This document shows, in pieces, positions 7,584 to 17,000 of a DNA stretch of 64,000 bases. Location of the stretch: the NCBI RefSeq assembly GCF_902497995.1, contig NZ_CABVII010000016.1:1-64000 (forward strand). The letters run 5' to 3'. The notes beneath the pieces are model-generated. The model did not search any database. It saw only the letters and a program-made list of their open reading frames with translations, and had not been told where the DNA came from. Position 1 is the first letter of the stretch; each line of letters opens with the position of its first letter. This DNA is from Pseudomonas fluorescens. Lineage in GTDB: Bacteria; Pseudomonadota; Gammaproteobacteria; Pseudomonadales; Pseudomonadaceae. A program made the translations under genes and the position numbers.

Positions 7584-9986
7584 TCACCCGTTCACAGGCA
7601 AGGGCTTTGGCTTCAGCAGAAAGTGCGCCAGTGCCGGAACCAGTACCAGCGCCCCCACCATGTTCCAGATGAACATGAACCCCAGCAGGATGCCCATGTC
7701 CGCCTGGAACTTGATCGGCGACAGCACCCAGGTCAGTACCGCAATGCCCAGCGTTATCCCGGTCATCACCACTACTTTCCCCGTGGAAAGCAGGGCCAGG
7801 TAGTAGGCATCGGACAGGCTTGAGCCATTGCGCAGGTTGGTGAGTGTCACGCTGAGGATGTACAGCGCGTAGTCCACACCGATGCCCACCCCCAACGCGA
7901 TCACCGGCAGCGTCGCCACCTTGACCCCGATGTTCAGCCCCACCATCAAGGCCTCGCACAAAATCGAGGTCAGCATCAGCGGCAGCACCGTGCACACCAC
8001 CGCGCGCCAGGATCTGAAGGTGATGAAGCACAGGGCGATGACGGCCGCGTACACCATGAACAGCATCTGCACGTTCGAACGTTTCACGACGATGTTGGTG
8101 GCCGCTTCGATCCCGGCATTGCCCGCTGCGTTGAGGAACTGGATCTGATCGGTATTGTGGGTCGCCGCGAACTGTTCGACGGTCTGCACCACACGGGTGA
8201 GCGTGTCCGCCTTGTGGTCCTTGAGGTAGACATACACCGTCAGCAGATCACAGTTCTGGTTGAACAGCTCGCGCGGCGCGCGGGTGATGATCGCATTCAA
8301 CAGCCCCTGGTTACGGGGGATCTCGTACCAGGTCATGCTGCCTTCATTCATGCCCGCGGCAGCCTGCTTGCTCAGCGCCGCCAATGAGGTCGTGGACACC
8401 ACCCCGGGCAACTGTTGAAGCTGCGCCTCCAGCGCATCGACCGACACCAGTGTCTGGTAATTGGCGCAGTAGTACTGCGGCGTTTTCACCATCACCACAT
8501 ACTTGTCGCTGCTGGCGGAAAAGTTGCTGACCATAAACCGGTTGTCGCTGTTGTAGCGCGACTCCGCACGCAGTTCCGGTGCCCCGGGATTCAGGTCACC
8601 GATCTTCACGTGCAGGCTGACGGCAAAACCGGCCACCCCCAGAATCACTGCGATGATGATTGCACCGCTGGCCCATTTGCGTTCGGTGAACCGATCGAGA
8701 AAAGCCCAGAACGGGTGCCGGGCATGTTGCGCATCCAGCTGCGAGAACTTGTCGTTGGCCGCTTCACGTAGCGCCGCCGCTTTGCTGACACCGGTGTACG
8801 ACAACAGGATCGGCAACAGAATCAGGTTGGTGAAAATCAAGGTCAGCACGCCAAGCGTCGCGGCGACGGCCAGGTCCTGGATCACCGGAATCTTGATGAT
8901 CATCAACACCGCGAAACCCACGGCGTCGGCCACCAGGGCCATCAGCCCGGTCAAGAACAGCCGGCGAAAGGTGAAGCGTGCCGCCACGAGTTTGTCGGCT
9001 CCACGCCCGATGTCCTGCATGATCCCGTTCATCTTCTGCGCGCCATGGCTCAAGCCGATGGCAAACACCAGGAACGGCACCAGGATCGAGTACGGGTCGA
9101 GGTCAAAGCCCAGGGTGGGCAACAACCCAAGCAACCAGACCACAGCGATGATCGAGCACAGCAACACCAGCAAAGTGCTGCGCACGCAACGGGTGTACCA
9201 GAACAACACGATGCCGCAGATCACCAAGGTCGCGGCGAAGAACAGCTGCATCTGGCGCATGCCATCGATCAAGTCACCCACCACCTTGGCAAAGCCGGTG
9301 ATGTGGATCTTGATGTTGTCGGTTTCATACTTGGCCCGTATCTGTTCGAGCTGACTGGAGAGCAGGTTGTAGTCGAGCGGCTGGCCGTCGTCGGATGCGG
9401 TTTCCTGAAGGGGCAGCAGCACGATGCTGGACTTGAAGTTGGCGGCGACCAGTCGGCCGACCTCGCCCGAACGTTCGACGTTTTGCCGAACCTGCTCCAG
9501 GCTGGCGACAGAGCCATCGTAGTTGTCGGGGATGACCGGACCGCCGTCGAACCCCTCTTCCGTCACGCCGATCCAGCGGGTCGCCGGCGTCCACAGGGAC
9601 TTCATGTATGAGCGGTCGACGCCGGGGAGCAAAAATACCTCGTCGTTGATTTTCTTGACCGTCTCCAGGTACGCCGCATCAAAAATGCTGCCCTGCCTGG
9701 CCTCGATCGCAATCCGCAGGGTATTGCCCCCTTCCCCCAGCTGGCCGCGATTCTTCAGGTAGTTCTGCACATAGGGGTGATCCGTCGGGATCATTTTTTC
9801 GAAGGCGGCATTGAGTTTCAACCCCAGCGCCTGATAGCCGAGCATCAGGCTGAGCACGATACAGATGCCCAGAATGATACGCCGGTGATTGAACAACAGC
9901 CGTTCGACCAGGGTGCCGGAAGAAGGATCGAAAGTGTGGGTATCAGGGACGGTGTGATGCTCGGCAGTGCGAGTAAAGCTGTTCAT
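7584..9986 (-). CDS. RND/MMPL-family transporter
   Basis: About 800 residues with the duplicated architecture of MMPL/RND proteins: one N-terminal helix (IILGICIVLSLMLGY), a large periplasmic domain, a block of helices near residues 250-410, a second periplasmic domain, and a last block near 630-790. Members export or move lipids and hydrophobic molecules with proton drive. Its start overlaps the stop of the YCF48-like gene (ATGA), and it is the last gene of the DUF1302-DUF1329-YCF48-RND order. The coupling to an aromatic locus suggests handling of a hydrophobic substrate; this is inference. Confidence 0.85.
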   Translation of the reverse strand: MNSFTRTAEHHTVPDTHTFDPSSGTLVERLLFNHRRIILGICIVLSLMLGYQALGLKLNAAFEKMIPTDHPYVQNYLKNRGQLGEGGNTLRIAIEARQGSIFDAAYLETVKKINDEVFLLPGVDRSYMKSLWTPATRWIGVTEEGFDGGPVIPDNYDGSVASLEQVRQNVERSGEVGRLVAANFKSSIVLLPLQETASDDGQPLDYNLLSSQLEQIRAKYETDNIKIHITGFAKVVGDLIDGMRQMQLFFAATLVICGIVLFWYTRCVRSTLLVLLCSIIAVVWLLGLLPTLGFDLDPYSILVPFLVFAIGLSHGAQKMNGIMQDIGRGADKLVAARFTFRRLFLTGLMALVADAVGFAVLMIIKIPVIQDLAVAATLGVLTLIFTNLILLPILLSYTGVSKAAALREAANDKFSQLDAQHARHPFWAFLDRFTERKWASGAIIIAVILGVAGFAVSLHVKIGDLNPGAPELRAESRYNSDNRFMVSNFSASSDKYVVMVKTPQYYCANYQTLVSVDALEAQLQQLPGVVSTTSLAALSKQAAAGMNEGSMTWYEIPRNQGLLNAIITRAPRELFNQNCDLLTVYVYLKDHKADTLTRVVQTVEQFAATHNTDQIQFLNAAGNAGIEAATNIVVKRSNVQMLFMVYAAVIALCFITFRSWRAVVCTVLPLMLTSILCEALMVGLNIGVKVATLPVIALGVGIGVDYALYILSVTLTNLRNGSSLSDAYYLALLSTGKVVVMTGITLGIAVLTWVLSPIKFQADMGILLGFMFIWNMVGALVLVPALAHFLLKPKPLPVNG

Positions 9987-11107
9987 TGATCGTGCTCCGA
10001 CGATTGCACTGCAACTGCGGACGACAGCATGCCCCGTGCACTGCTGATGATCAGGTCGCCGTTTGCGGCTTGTGCCATGCCGGTGAAGTAACCGGGTTGA
10101 GTCACGGGAAGGACCGACGCTGTGCTGGCGCCGTCGGTAAAACGCAGCACCCGGCCTGACTCGTCCGTGAGCAGTACCGAGCCATCGTCAAGCCGCAGGC
10201 CACTGGTCAGGGTGACGGGTTGCAAGGTGTCGAGGCGTTGCCAGGTCTCGCCGCGATCCCTGGATTCGAAAGCCTTGCCACGCAGCCCGAACGCCAGGAC
10301 CGAACCGCTGCTGGTCGCCTGCAGTCCGAAGGTCGTGCCCTCATAAGGGGACGTCAGCGACTCGAAGGTCTGGCCCTCGTCACTGGAGCGCAGCAGCGTG
10401 CCCTGTTCGCCGGCGACGAACAGATCCGCCCCTGCCCGCTCGATGCTGTAGAGGTGCAAGCCGTTGGGGTTATCGATACGCGACCGGATCGATTGCCAGC
10501 TGAGCCCGCCATCATGGGTAACAAACGCCAGACCGTAAGCGCCTACCACCAGCCCGTTTTTGGCGTCGAGGAACAGCAGGTCGAGCAGCGGTTTATCGGG
10601 GCCATCGTCCACCAGTTGTTGTGCTTGAGAGAGACGCTCCCGGGCTTTTTCTGCATCGTCGGCGTTTTCCAGGGCATGCCTGGCTTCCTGCAGTTCGATC
10701 TCGGCCGCCTGGACGCCATCAAGCTGTTTGTTCCAGCTCAGCCCACCATCCTGACTGTGCAGGACCACCCCGGCATGCCCGACCGCCCAGCCTTCGCGAT
10801 CGTCGATGAAGCGAACCTTGACCAGGGTCATGCTGACGGGGGAACTGACTTGCTGCCAGGTGCCGCCATTGTCATCCGAGACAATGATGAACCCTCGTTC
10901 GCCCACGGCGACGAGGCGTTGCCCTGCCCTTGCAACGCTGAGCATCACTGACTGCACCGCCATGGCGCTGATGATCGATGGTTGCAGCGGCAGGCCATCG
11001 GTGGGTGCCGCCACAGCCGGGCCGGCAAGCACCGTCATGATCGACACGCTGAGCATCAACGCCTTGAACGGATGCCGATGTAAAAACCTGGGAGTTTGAA
11101 TACGCAT
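9983..11107 (-). CDS. YCF48/BNR beta-propeller protein, exported
   Basis: About 374 residues. After a signal sequence (LSVSIMTVLAGPAVAAP) come repeated propeller motifs of the YCF48/BNR kind: VAVGERGFIIVSDDNGGTWQ, GWAVGHAGVVLHSQDGGLSW, GLVVGAYGLAFVTHDGGLSW, LFVAGEQGTLLRSSDEGQTF. A short charged helix interrupts the second repeat (about residues 140-180). Related proteins occur beside RND and DUF1329 genes, and a scaffold or substrate-binding role in the periplasm is inferred. The start at 11107 precedes the signal peptide; a frame to 11182 adds an unlikely leader. Confidence 0.8.
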   Translation of the reverse strand: MRIQTPRFLHRHPFKALMLSVSIMTVLAGPAVAAPTDGLPLQPSIISAMAVQSVMLSVARAGQRLVAVGERGFIIVSDDNGGTWQQVSSPVSMTLVKVRFIDDREGWAVGHAGVVLHSQDGGLSWNKQLDGVQAAEIELQEARHALENADDAEKARERLSQAQQLVDDGPDKPLLDLLFLDAKNGLVVGAYGLAFVTHDGGLSWQSIRSRIDNPNGLHLYSIERAGADLFVAGEQGTLLRSSDEGQTFESLTSPYEGTTFGLQATSSGSVLAFGLRGKAFESRDRGETWQRLDTLQPVTLTSGLRLDDGSVLLTDESGRVLRFTDGASTASVLPVTQPGYFTGMAQAANGDLIISSARGMLSSAVAVQSSEHDQ

Positions 11108-11195
11108 TTTCGAGCCTCGATGAAGCGGTGCAGTGGACGCCGCGTCAATGCCACGACGTCCATGGAACACAAGGTTGAACAAGCGGTTGCGAGGC

Positions 11196-12548
11196 TCAGC
11201 GCACCGACCCGGACGCTACCGAGTTACCGGTAAAGAAGTTCTCGGGCTTGCGCGGTATGACGCTGTAGGTTTCGCCGTTGAGGCTCTGCACGACGCTGTA
11301 GGTCTTGGCTTGCAGGTTGTAGATCACCACCGGTTTCACCACGACCGCCGGGATCGAAGGCACTACGAATGGCAGCACCTGGGACACGCGCCACAATTTG
11401 CCCTCGGCGTCGTAGCCATCGACCAGCGACACCGTCCAGCTGTCTTCATCGATGAAGAATTTGCGCTTGGGCACGGCATGGCGTTTGCCCGGGGCGACCG
11501 TGGCTTCCAGCTCCCAGACGCGATGCAGTTCCCAGCGCACCTTGTCCGGATTGAGGTGGTTGGCGACAAAGGCATCCTCGCGTTTTTCGGCGTTGAATGT
11601 GTTGTCGTTGTACGGGATGTACAGCTCTTTCTTGCCGACCAGTTTCCAGTCATAACGATCCGGATGGCCGATGAAGCCATGCACCTCATCGAAGTAGTTG
11701 GCACCGGACGCCACGAAGTCCGGGGTGTCATAACCCACGGTCGGCGCGCGGCGCACGCGACGTTGGCCAACCAGGTACTGCCAGGCTTCCCGCGGTTCCT
11801 GTGCGTTGATGCTGTCGTGCGTCACCAGGGACTCGCCGGCCTTGAACGGTGGTTCGTTGGTCAGGAAACGCAACAGCGCATACTGCCCCGACCATTTGTC
11901 CACGGCGCCGTCCTTGAAGTAGTACGGGTACTGCCAGTTCTCGACGCCACGGCTGGCCAGGGTGCGGGTGCCATCCGCATTGCCAATGATATTGGCGTAG
12001 CCCATCTGGATGGATTCGGCCTCGACCCGCAGCAGGAAATTCCAGATGACCTCATTCCCGGTTTTAGGGATCGGGAACGGAATCCCGCCGTAACAGCCCT
12101 CCACCGACAAGCCATTACTGGTGGTCTTGCACCGGGTCGCGTTGGCAAAGGTGTTCTGATAAACGCTATCGGGGGCCGCGGCTGTTCGATGGGTCGGGTA
12201 CACATCGAGGTGGAAGGTGTCGGGATATTTGGCCAGCAGGGCCTTGGTCCCTTCGTTCAACTTATCCGCGTACTGCGCCGCGTTCTTCGCGGTGATCTGC
12301 AACAGCGGTTTTTCACCAGGGAACGGATCGGCCGGCACATCGCCAAATTTGGCCCCGGTCACGTTCTTGGTCAACCCGCCCGTCCAGGCCGGAATCGAGC
12401 CATCGGCATTGCCGGCCTTTTCAGCCCCCAGGGGGGTCAAGGTGGTCTTGAGCTTCGCCGCCTCGTCAGGGCTTACCGCCGCGAATGCGCTGTTGGCGCA
12501 CAAGGAGATCGACAGGGTGGAAAGCAACAGCAGTTTAATTTTTGTCAT
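11196..12548 (-). CDS. DUF1329 protein, exported
   Basis: About 450 residues with a signal peptide (LLLLSTLSISLCANSAFA). The DUF1329 pattern is clear: SPDEAAKLKTTLTPLGAEKAGN, GSIPAWTGGL, and the late blocks YDWKLVGKKELYIPYNDN and RRKFFIDEDSWTVSLVDGYD-like (KRKFFIDEDSWT). The family adopts a LolB/LppX-like lipid-binding barrel and is nearly always encoded beside DUF1302. It is therefore a likely periplasmic carrier for the hydrophobic substrate of this operon; the ligand is unknown. Confidence 0.85.
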   Translation of the reverse strand: MTKIKLLLLSTLSISLCANSAFAAVSPDEAAKLKTTLTPLGAEKAGNADGSIPAWTGGLTKNVTGAKFGDVPADPFPGEKPLLQITAKNAAQYADKLNEGTKALLAKYPDTFHLDVYPTHRTAAAPDSVYQNTFANATRCKTTSNGLSVEGCYGGIPFPIPKTGNEVIWNFLLRVEAESIQMGYANIIGNADGTRTLASRGVENWQYPYYFKDGAVDKWSGQYALLRFLTNEPPFKAGESLVTHDSINAQEPREAWQYLVGQRRVRRAPTVGYDTPDFVASGANYFDEVHGFIGHPDRYDWKLVGKKELYIPYNDNTFNAEKREDAFVANHLNPDKVRWELHRVWELEATVAPGKRHAVPKRKFFIDEDSWTVSLVDGYDAEGKLWRVSQVLPFVVPSIPAVVVKPVVIYNLQAKTYSVVQSLNGETYSVIPRKPENFFTGNSVASGSVR

Positions 12549-12572
12549 TATCAGGGCCCGCCTGTTCTTTGC

Positions 12573-14225
12573 TTAAAAGGTTCGCTGGATCGAGAACGCC
12601 ACGAAGTCCCGGTCCTTCATGTTTTGCTGGTAGGTGTACGAGTTGGAGGTGTTGATGACCGGCCCGGCCTCACCGAAAAAGTTGGTGTAGGTCAGCGAGG
12701 CGTACCACTGTTTCTTGTAATCGGCCTTGAGGCCCAATGTCAGGTCCCCGCCGTGTTCCGGGCCGAATGCCTGGGGCGTGACCGAAGAGCGCCCGGACGG
12801 GTTGTAACCCACGGTGATCGGGGCCTGGACGTCGATGCCAGGGAACACCTGGAAGTACTGCGGTTCGAAGGTGAAGCGCAGCGCAAAAGCATCGCGCGTG
12901 GAGTTGGGCTCCAGCTGATCGGCATTTTTGGTCACGCTCAGCCGTCGGTTGAACGCCAGCTCACCGACGAACGAAGCACCGTCCCATAGCGCCGATCCGC
13001 CGTAGACATTGACCATCGACACCTGGGCATGCCACGAGCGGCCAATGGGGTATGCCGGGTTGGAATCGTTGTCCGAATCCAGACCGGTAATGATCGTGCC
13101 GCCGACGCCCGCCAACGGCGTATCGATCCGGATCGAGGTTTCACCGGCGATGTTGGCTTCGCCGACCAGGGTGCTGAAACTCGCGCCAAAGACCTTGACG
13201 TCCTCGGGATACACGTTGACGAAGGTGTCATCGGCACCAGGGACCAGCGCGGCCGGACGGAAGTAGAACACCGGGGTCTTTTCGTGGTACTTCGCGGCGT
13301 ACAGGCCGAACTCCCAGTCCTCGACCGCGAATTTCAGTTGCGCGCCAAACTGCCCTGAATCCCTGGCATCGATGTCCTTGCCGTGACGCAGTTCACCGGT
13401 AGGGAAGAACACCCGCTCCCCGCCTTCGCCGACAAAATCCGCGCCGCTGAAGTAGCTGCCAGCCGCGGGAAGGCGTGTCTTGTTCCACTCGAACTGGTAG
13501 TAGGCGCCGACGCTGACCGTATCGTTCAGCTGCCAGTTGCCGGACACCTGCTGGGTGGGCATCAGGATTTCCTTGAACTGGGAGCTCGGTACCGATTGCA
13601 GCTTCACCAGGTCGACGGTGGACTGTGCATTGGCGATGCCGTTGGCGCCGAAGAACAGGCTTTCGCCATAGATCTGGGTGAACTGGCCGAGTCGTCCGGA
13701 CAACGAGGTGGTACCGATTTCCCTGGAGCCATAGACAAAGGCATCGAGAATTTCGGTGTGCTGTTCGTGGATGCGCCGGGTGTCGCTGGTGAACTCGTCG
13801 TGCTCGACACTCAACGAGTTGGCGGTACCGGGTGAGTCGTTGTCGTTGTCATGGCTGTAGACATCGTCGTACCAGGAGGCGGCGCTGAGACGGGCACCGA
13901 CGTCTTTGTACTTGATGTCGAATTCGGACATGACATCCAGGCGATTGGAGATGAGCCCGCGATCAAAATTGCGGTCACCGTCGTCCAGGTTGGGATTGCT
14001 GTTGGAGGTGCCAGGACCGACCGCGACTTTGTGATCGAGTGTGTTCACGCGCCAGGCGTTGCTGTACTTGATCGTGTTGTCCCAGGTCGCCGACAGATCA
14101 GGGTTGCCGGTGTCGATCGGGAAGGCATGCGTGGGCGTCGAGAGGCTCAACAACACCGTTGCACTGACGGTGCAGGCGATGCTGGAAACCGGCAACGGGC
14201 AGAGCCGCTGGTTGGCTGTTTTCAT
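12573..14225 (-). CDS. DUF1302 outer-membrane protein
   Basis: About 550 residues. A signal peptide (cleavage near THAFP) is followed by DUF1302 features: ATWDNTIKYSNAWRV, LDDGDRNFDRGLISNRLDVMSEFD, and a C-terminal amphipathic strand ending in Phe (FVAFSIQRTF), as in outer-membrane beta-barrels. It heads the DUF1302-DUF1329-YCF48-RND operon. Start 14225 follows AGGAAC; a longer frame to 14393 runs over the regulatory region. The inferred role is as the outer-membrane channel or receptor of the transport assembly. Confidence 0.85.
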   Translation of the reverse strand: MKTANQRLCPLPVSSIACTVSATVLLSLSTPTHAFPIDTGNPDLSATWDNTIKYSNAWRVNTLDHKVAVGPGTSNSNPNLDDGDRNFDRGLISNRLDVMSEFDIKYKDVGARLSAASWYDDVYSHDNDNDSPGTANSLSVEHDEFTSDTRRIHEQHTEILDAFVYGSREIGTTSLSGRLGQFTQIYGESLFFGANGIANAQSTVDLVKLQSVPSSQFKEILMPTQQVSGNWQLNDTVSVGAYYQFEWNKTRLPAAGSYFSGADFVGEGGERVFFPTGELRHGKDIDARDSGQFGAQLKFAVEDWEFGLYAAKYHEKTPVFYFRPAALVPGADDTFVNVYPEDVKVFGASFSTLVGEANIAGETSIRIDTPLAGVGGTIITGLDSDNDSNPAYPIGRSWHAQVSMVNVYGGSALWDGASFVGELAFNRRLSVTKNADQLEPNSTRDAFALRFTFEPQYFQVFPGIDVQAPITVGYNPSGRSSVTPQAFGPEHGGDLTLGLKADYKKQWYASLTYTNFFGEAGPVINTSNSYTYQQNMKDRDFVAFSIQRTF

Positions 14226-14344
14226 GAAGATGTTCCTGTTTTTTTGTTTTTGTAAAAAGGTCATCCATTCGCCGCATTGGCTGCGAATACCACCGGGCTG
14301 CGTATCGCTCGAAGCGTCTTCCTTGCCCTTCCTGCCAGCCTGAT

Positions 14345-14474
14345 TATTTATGCGTAATTTTTCCTTTACTGCACTTAATCTCACTTTGTGCACAAAAAAT
14401 AAGCCTGCGCAAATTCAATGTCAAGAACATTTGCACCAAACAACTTTTTGCGCATAAAATCCATTTAGTGCAAA
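14345..14474. promoter_or_regulatory. divergent promoter with GntR operator-like palindromes
   Basis: The palindrome TTTGTGCACAAA lies at 14385-14396. Related sites with a TGCGCA/TGCGTA core lie at 14347-14360 and 14445-14459 (TTTTTGCGCATAAAA), and TTTAGTGCAAA is at 14465-14475. The same palindrome recurs at 18468-18483 in the other divergent promoter of the locus. The natural ligand-responsive protein for these sites is the GntR regulator encoded from 14482. Confidence 0.65.
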
Positions 14475-14481
14475 TTTCAGG

Positions 14482-15177
14482 ATGCCCACCATGATTTCCT
14501 CCCCCAACAGTCCGCTGATCGAAGTCGCGTTGACCAAGATGAAAAAAGCGATTGTTTGTTGTGAGCTGGCCCCCGGCGAAAAACTCAAGGTCGCCGAACT
14601 GTCCAAGACCTACGGGCTCAGCAGTTCGCCGATTCGTGAGGCGCTCAATCGCCTGACCCAGGACGGCGTCGTCGAAGCCAGCGACAACAAGGGGTTCAGG
14701 GTGGCCCCGATTTCCACCACGGACTTTCGCGACATCACGCGGATGCGCTGTCTGCTCGAATGCGAGGCACTGGGTGATGCGATCAAATACGGCGATGACG
14801 CGTGGGAAGCCGATGTGCTGGGCGCGTTTCACCGCTTGAATCTGATCGAGAAAAAGCTCGGGAGTGGCGTGCTGGTGCTCGATGACGAGTGGTCCAACCG
14901 GCACAAGGGGTTCCACTTCGCGTTATTCGCGGCCTGCCCATCGCCGTTGATGCTGAAGATGATCGACTCGCTATTTGACCGGGCCGAGCGCTACAGACGT
15001 TTTTCCGCCAAACAGCGAATCCGGCAACGGCACAAGGGCAATGAGCATCAGGACCTGATGGAAGCTGCGCTGGCACGGGATTCCGACCAGGCGGTGACGC
15101 TGTTGCGCAATCACATCCAGGACACGCTGGAGCGCACCATCGAAGCGATCGAACGCCAACAGGCGACGATTCAATAA
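14482..15177 (+). CDS. GntR-family (FCD) transcriptional regulator
   Basis: About 231 residues. The N-terminal winged helix-turn-helix includes LKVAELSKTYGLSSSPIREALNRLTQDGVV, and the C-terminal all-helical FCD ligand domain spans about residues 85-220 (HKGFHFALFAACPSPLMLKMIDSL is its middle). FCD regulators usually repress catabolic genes until an organic acid binds. It is divergent from the DUF1302 operon and convergent with the hydroxylase gene. The repeated TGTGCACA sites point to control of the whole aromatic locus, which is inference. Confidence 0.88.
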   Translation: MPTMISSPNSPLIEVALTKMKKAIVCCELAPGEKLKVAELSKTYGLSSSPIREALNRLTQDGVVEASDNKGFRVAPISTTDFRDITRMRCLLECEALGDAIKYGDDAWEADVLGAFHRLNLIEKKLGSGVLVLDDEWSNRHKGFHFALFAACPSPLMLKMIDSLFDRAERYRRFSAKQRIRQRHKGNEHQDLMEAALARDSDQAVTLLRNHIQDTLERTIEAIERQQATIQ

Positions 15178-15195
15178 ATCCCTCGCATTGGCAGG

Positions 15196-15249
15196 AAAAA
15201 CGCCCTTCGCCTCGCCACTGCTTTCGTGGACAGCGCGAAGCGAAGGGCG
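15196..15249 (-). terminator. terminator after the FAD hydroxylase gene
   Basis: CGCCCTTCGC (15201-15210) pairs with GCGAAGGGCG (15240-15249), and on the minus strand the stem is followed by TTTTTCC. It lies between the convergent GntR and hydroxylase genes. Confidence 0.7.
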
Positions 15250-15257
15250 GGTGCCTG

Positions 15258-16898
15258 TTACGGGTTCAAGCCTTGCGCAAACCTGAGCATCGGGTCGCTG
15301 CCATCACCCTGTGCAGCCTGCTCAGGCTTCTTGCACCACAGCGCAAGCTCCATGCCCTCCAGCAACTCCATCGCCCAGGCCACAGTGACCGCCCCGCCAT
15401 ACACGTAGTGATCCGGGCGCACGATGACCACATTGCAGCCCCGGCTCTCAAGCCACTGCGCCAATACCTCGTCAACTTCCTGATAGTCATCCGCCGTGCG
15501 TGGACCTGGCTGTTGCGGGCGGACCAGGCGCACGACATGGATCGGCAGCCCCTTGAGCGATTGACTGCTGCGCAGGCATCTGAGTAACGCGCTGGCGTCA
15601 AACCCGGGGGCAATGACCACCCGGAAGGACTGGCCGGTAAACTCGTCCAGCAGCGCCGTCTTCCCGGCGTGGTTGATGACCCTCGGTTGCGGGAACAGCT
15701 CGCCGGCGGGCGCGACCTGGGCGATAAACCCTTGAGACAACCCCGGAATCAGCGATTGCCTGATGATCCCGGCGGGGTTCTTCGTCATCTGCTGGATCAA
15801 CCGCGTATCGCGCAGCGCCGCTTTCTCGCTGTCGCGTTCGCAGATCACTGCGCCAAACTCCTTGGCGGCCAGGGTGGTCTGGCGCACATGAGGTACCCGT
15901 TCAGTCTGATAAGTCGTGAGGAACGCCGGGGCTGCCAGCCCGCCTTTCACCAGCGCGAGCTTCCACACCAGGTTCAGTGCATCGCGGATTCCTTGGCACA
16001 TGCCTTGCGCCAGGAACGGCGGCGTCATGTGCGCCGCATCCCCGAGAAACAACACCCGGTCGGACTGCCACTGCTCGAGGATCAGGGCATGGAATCGATA
16101 AGCCGACGCCCGCCATAGCTGATAGTCACCCACCGGCAACCAGCGCGAGATCAGCTTCCTGATCGCTTCGGGTTGGGAGATTTCCGACGGCTGTTCGTCA
16201 GGATTGATCATGAACTCCCAGCGCCGATGCTGACCGGGTCCGACGACAAAAGTACAAGGCCTGGCCAACTCGCAAAACTGCACGTTGGTCTTCGGCAGAT
16301 GCTCGCCCGCCCCTTCATTGAGAATCACATCGACCACCAGCCACGGCTCGTCGAAGGCCAGATTCTCCATCTTCAGTCCCAGTCGGGTGCGGATCGGGCT
16401 GGTGCCGCCGTCACAGGCCAAGACATAGTCCGTGGTCACCGTGCGCACGGTGCCGTCTTTGGCCTGAATGCGCACAGCCGCTTGCGAGCCTGTGGAATCG
16501 ACCGCCAGGACCTCTGAACCGAGCTCCACGGAGACCGACTTCAGATCGGCAATTTTACCGCGCAGGGCACGCTCGACCGGCGGTTGCGAGAACACATAGT
16601 TCGGCGCCCAACCCAGCGCAAAGGGAGGCTTGGCCGCATCGATGCGCTTGATCAGCCGGGAATCGGTGGTTCGGTACTCCGAGGGCCGATAAGGCATCAC
16701 ATGCTCGGCGATCTCATCGGCCAGGCCGATATTGCCGAAGACCCGCATCACTTCGTGGTCGAGACCCATGGCCCTGGGGTTGGTGTACACCGTCTCGGAC
16801 TTATCCACGACGAGGGCCTTGAGCCCCCACATGCCGGCCAGATTTGCACACAGGGCACCCACCGGCCCCATTCCAACAATGATGACATCGTAGTCCAT
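15258..16898 (-). CDS. FAD-dependent aromatic hydroxylase (MhpA-like)
   Basis: About 546 residues of the class A flavoprotein monooxygenase family. The N-terminal FAD site is VGMGPVGALCANLAG, the DG motif is CDGGTSPIRTRLGL (about residues 176-190), and the GD motif is FLGDAAHMTPPFLAQGMCQG (about 290-310). The closest functional family is 3-(3-hydroxyphenyl)propanoate 2-hydroxylase, which adds an ortho hydroxyl before ring cleavage using NAD(P)H and O2. Gene order with a VOC protein and an FAH hydrolase supports a ring-opening pathway, but the aromatic substrate is not identifiable. Confidence 0.85.
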   Translation of the reverse strand: MDYDVIIVGMGPVGALCANLAGMWGLKALVVDKSETVYTNPRAMGLDHEVMRVFGNIGLADEIAEHVMPYRPSEYRTTDSRLIKRIDAAKPPFALGWAPNYVFSQPPVERALRGKIADLKSVSVELGSEVLAVDSTGSQAAVRIQAKDGTVRTVTTDYVLACDGGTSPIRTRLGLKMENLAFDEPWLVVDVILNEGAGEHLPKTNVQFCELARPCTFVVGPGQHRRWEFMINPDEQPSEISQPEAIRKLISRWLPVGDYQLWRASAYRFHALILEQWQSDRVLFLGDAAHMTPPFLAQGMCQGIRDALNLVWKLALVKGGLAAPAFLTTYQTERVPHVRQTTLAAKEFGAVICERDSEKAALRDTRLIQQMTKNPAGIIRQSLIPGLSQGFIAQVAPAGELFPQPRVINHAGKTALLDEFTGQSFRVVIAPGFDASALLRCLRSSQSLKGLPIHVVRLVRPQQPGPRTADDYQEVDEVLAQWLESRGCNVVIVRPDHYVYGGAVTVAWAMELLEGMELALWCKKPEQAAQGDGSDPMLRFAQGLNP

Positions 16899-17000
16899 CG
16901 TCTACTCCGCTTTTTGTTTTTATTCATCGCGATTTCTGGCTGATGAACAGGCATGTGCGCGCCCATCAGCCAGGCTTCAACAGCCCCGGGGTGGGCGCTG

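Noticed and set aside
11133..12989. Long plus-strand frame of 618 codons
   Set aside because: It is antisense to the DUF1329 and DUF1302 genes, which have signal peptides and family motifs; the long frame is a by-product of GC-rich codon use.
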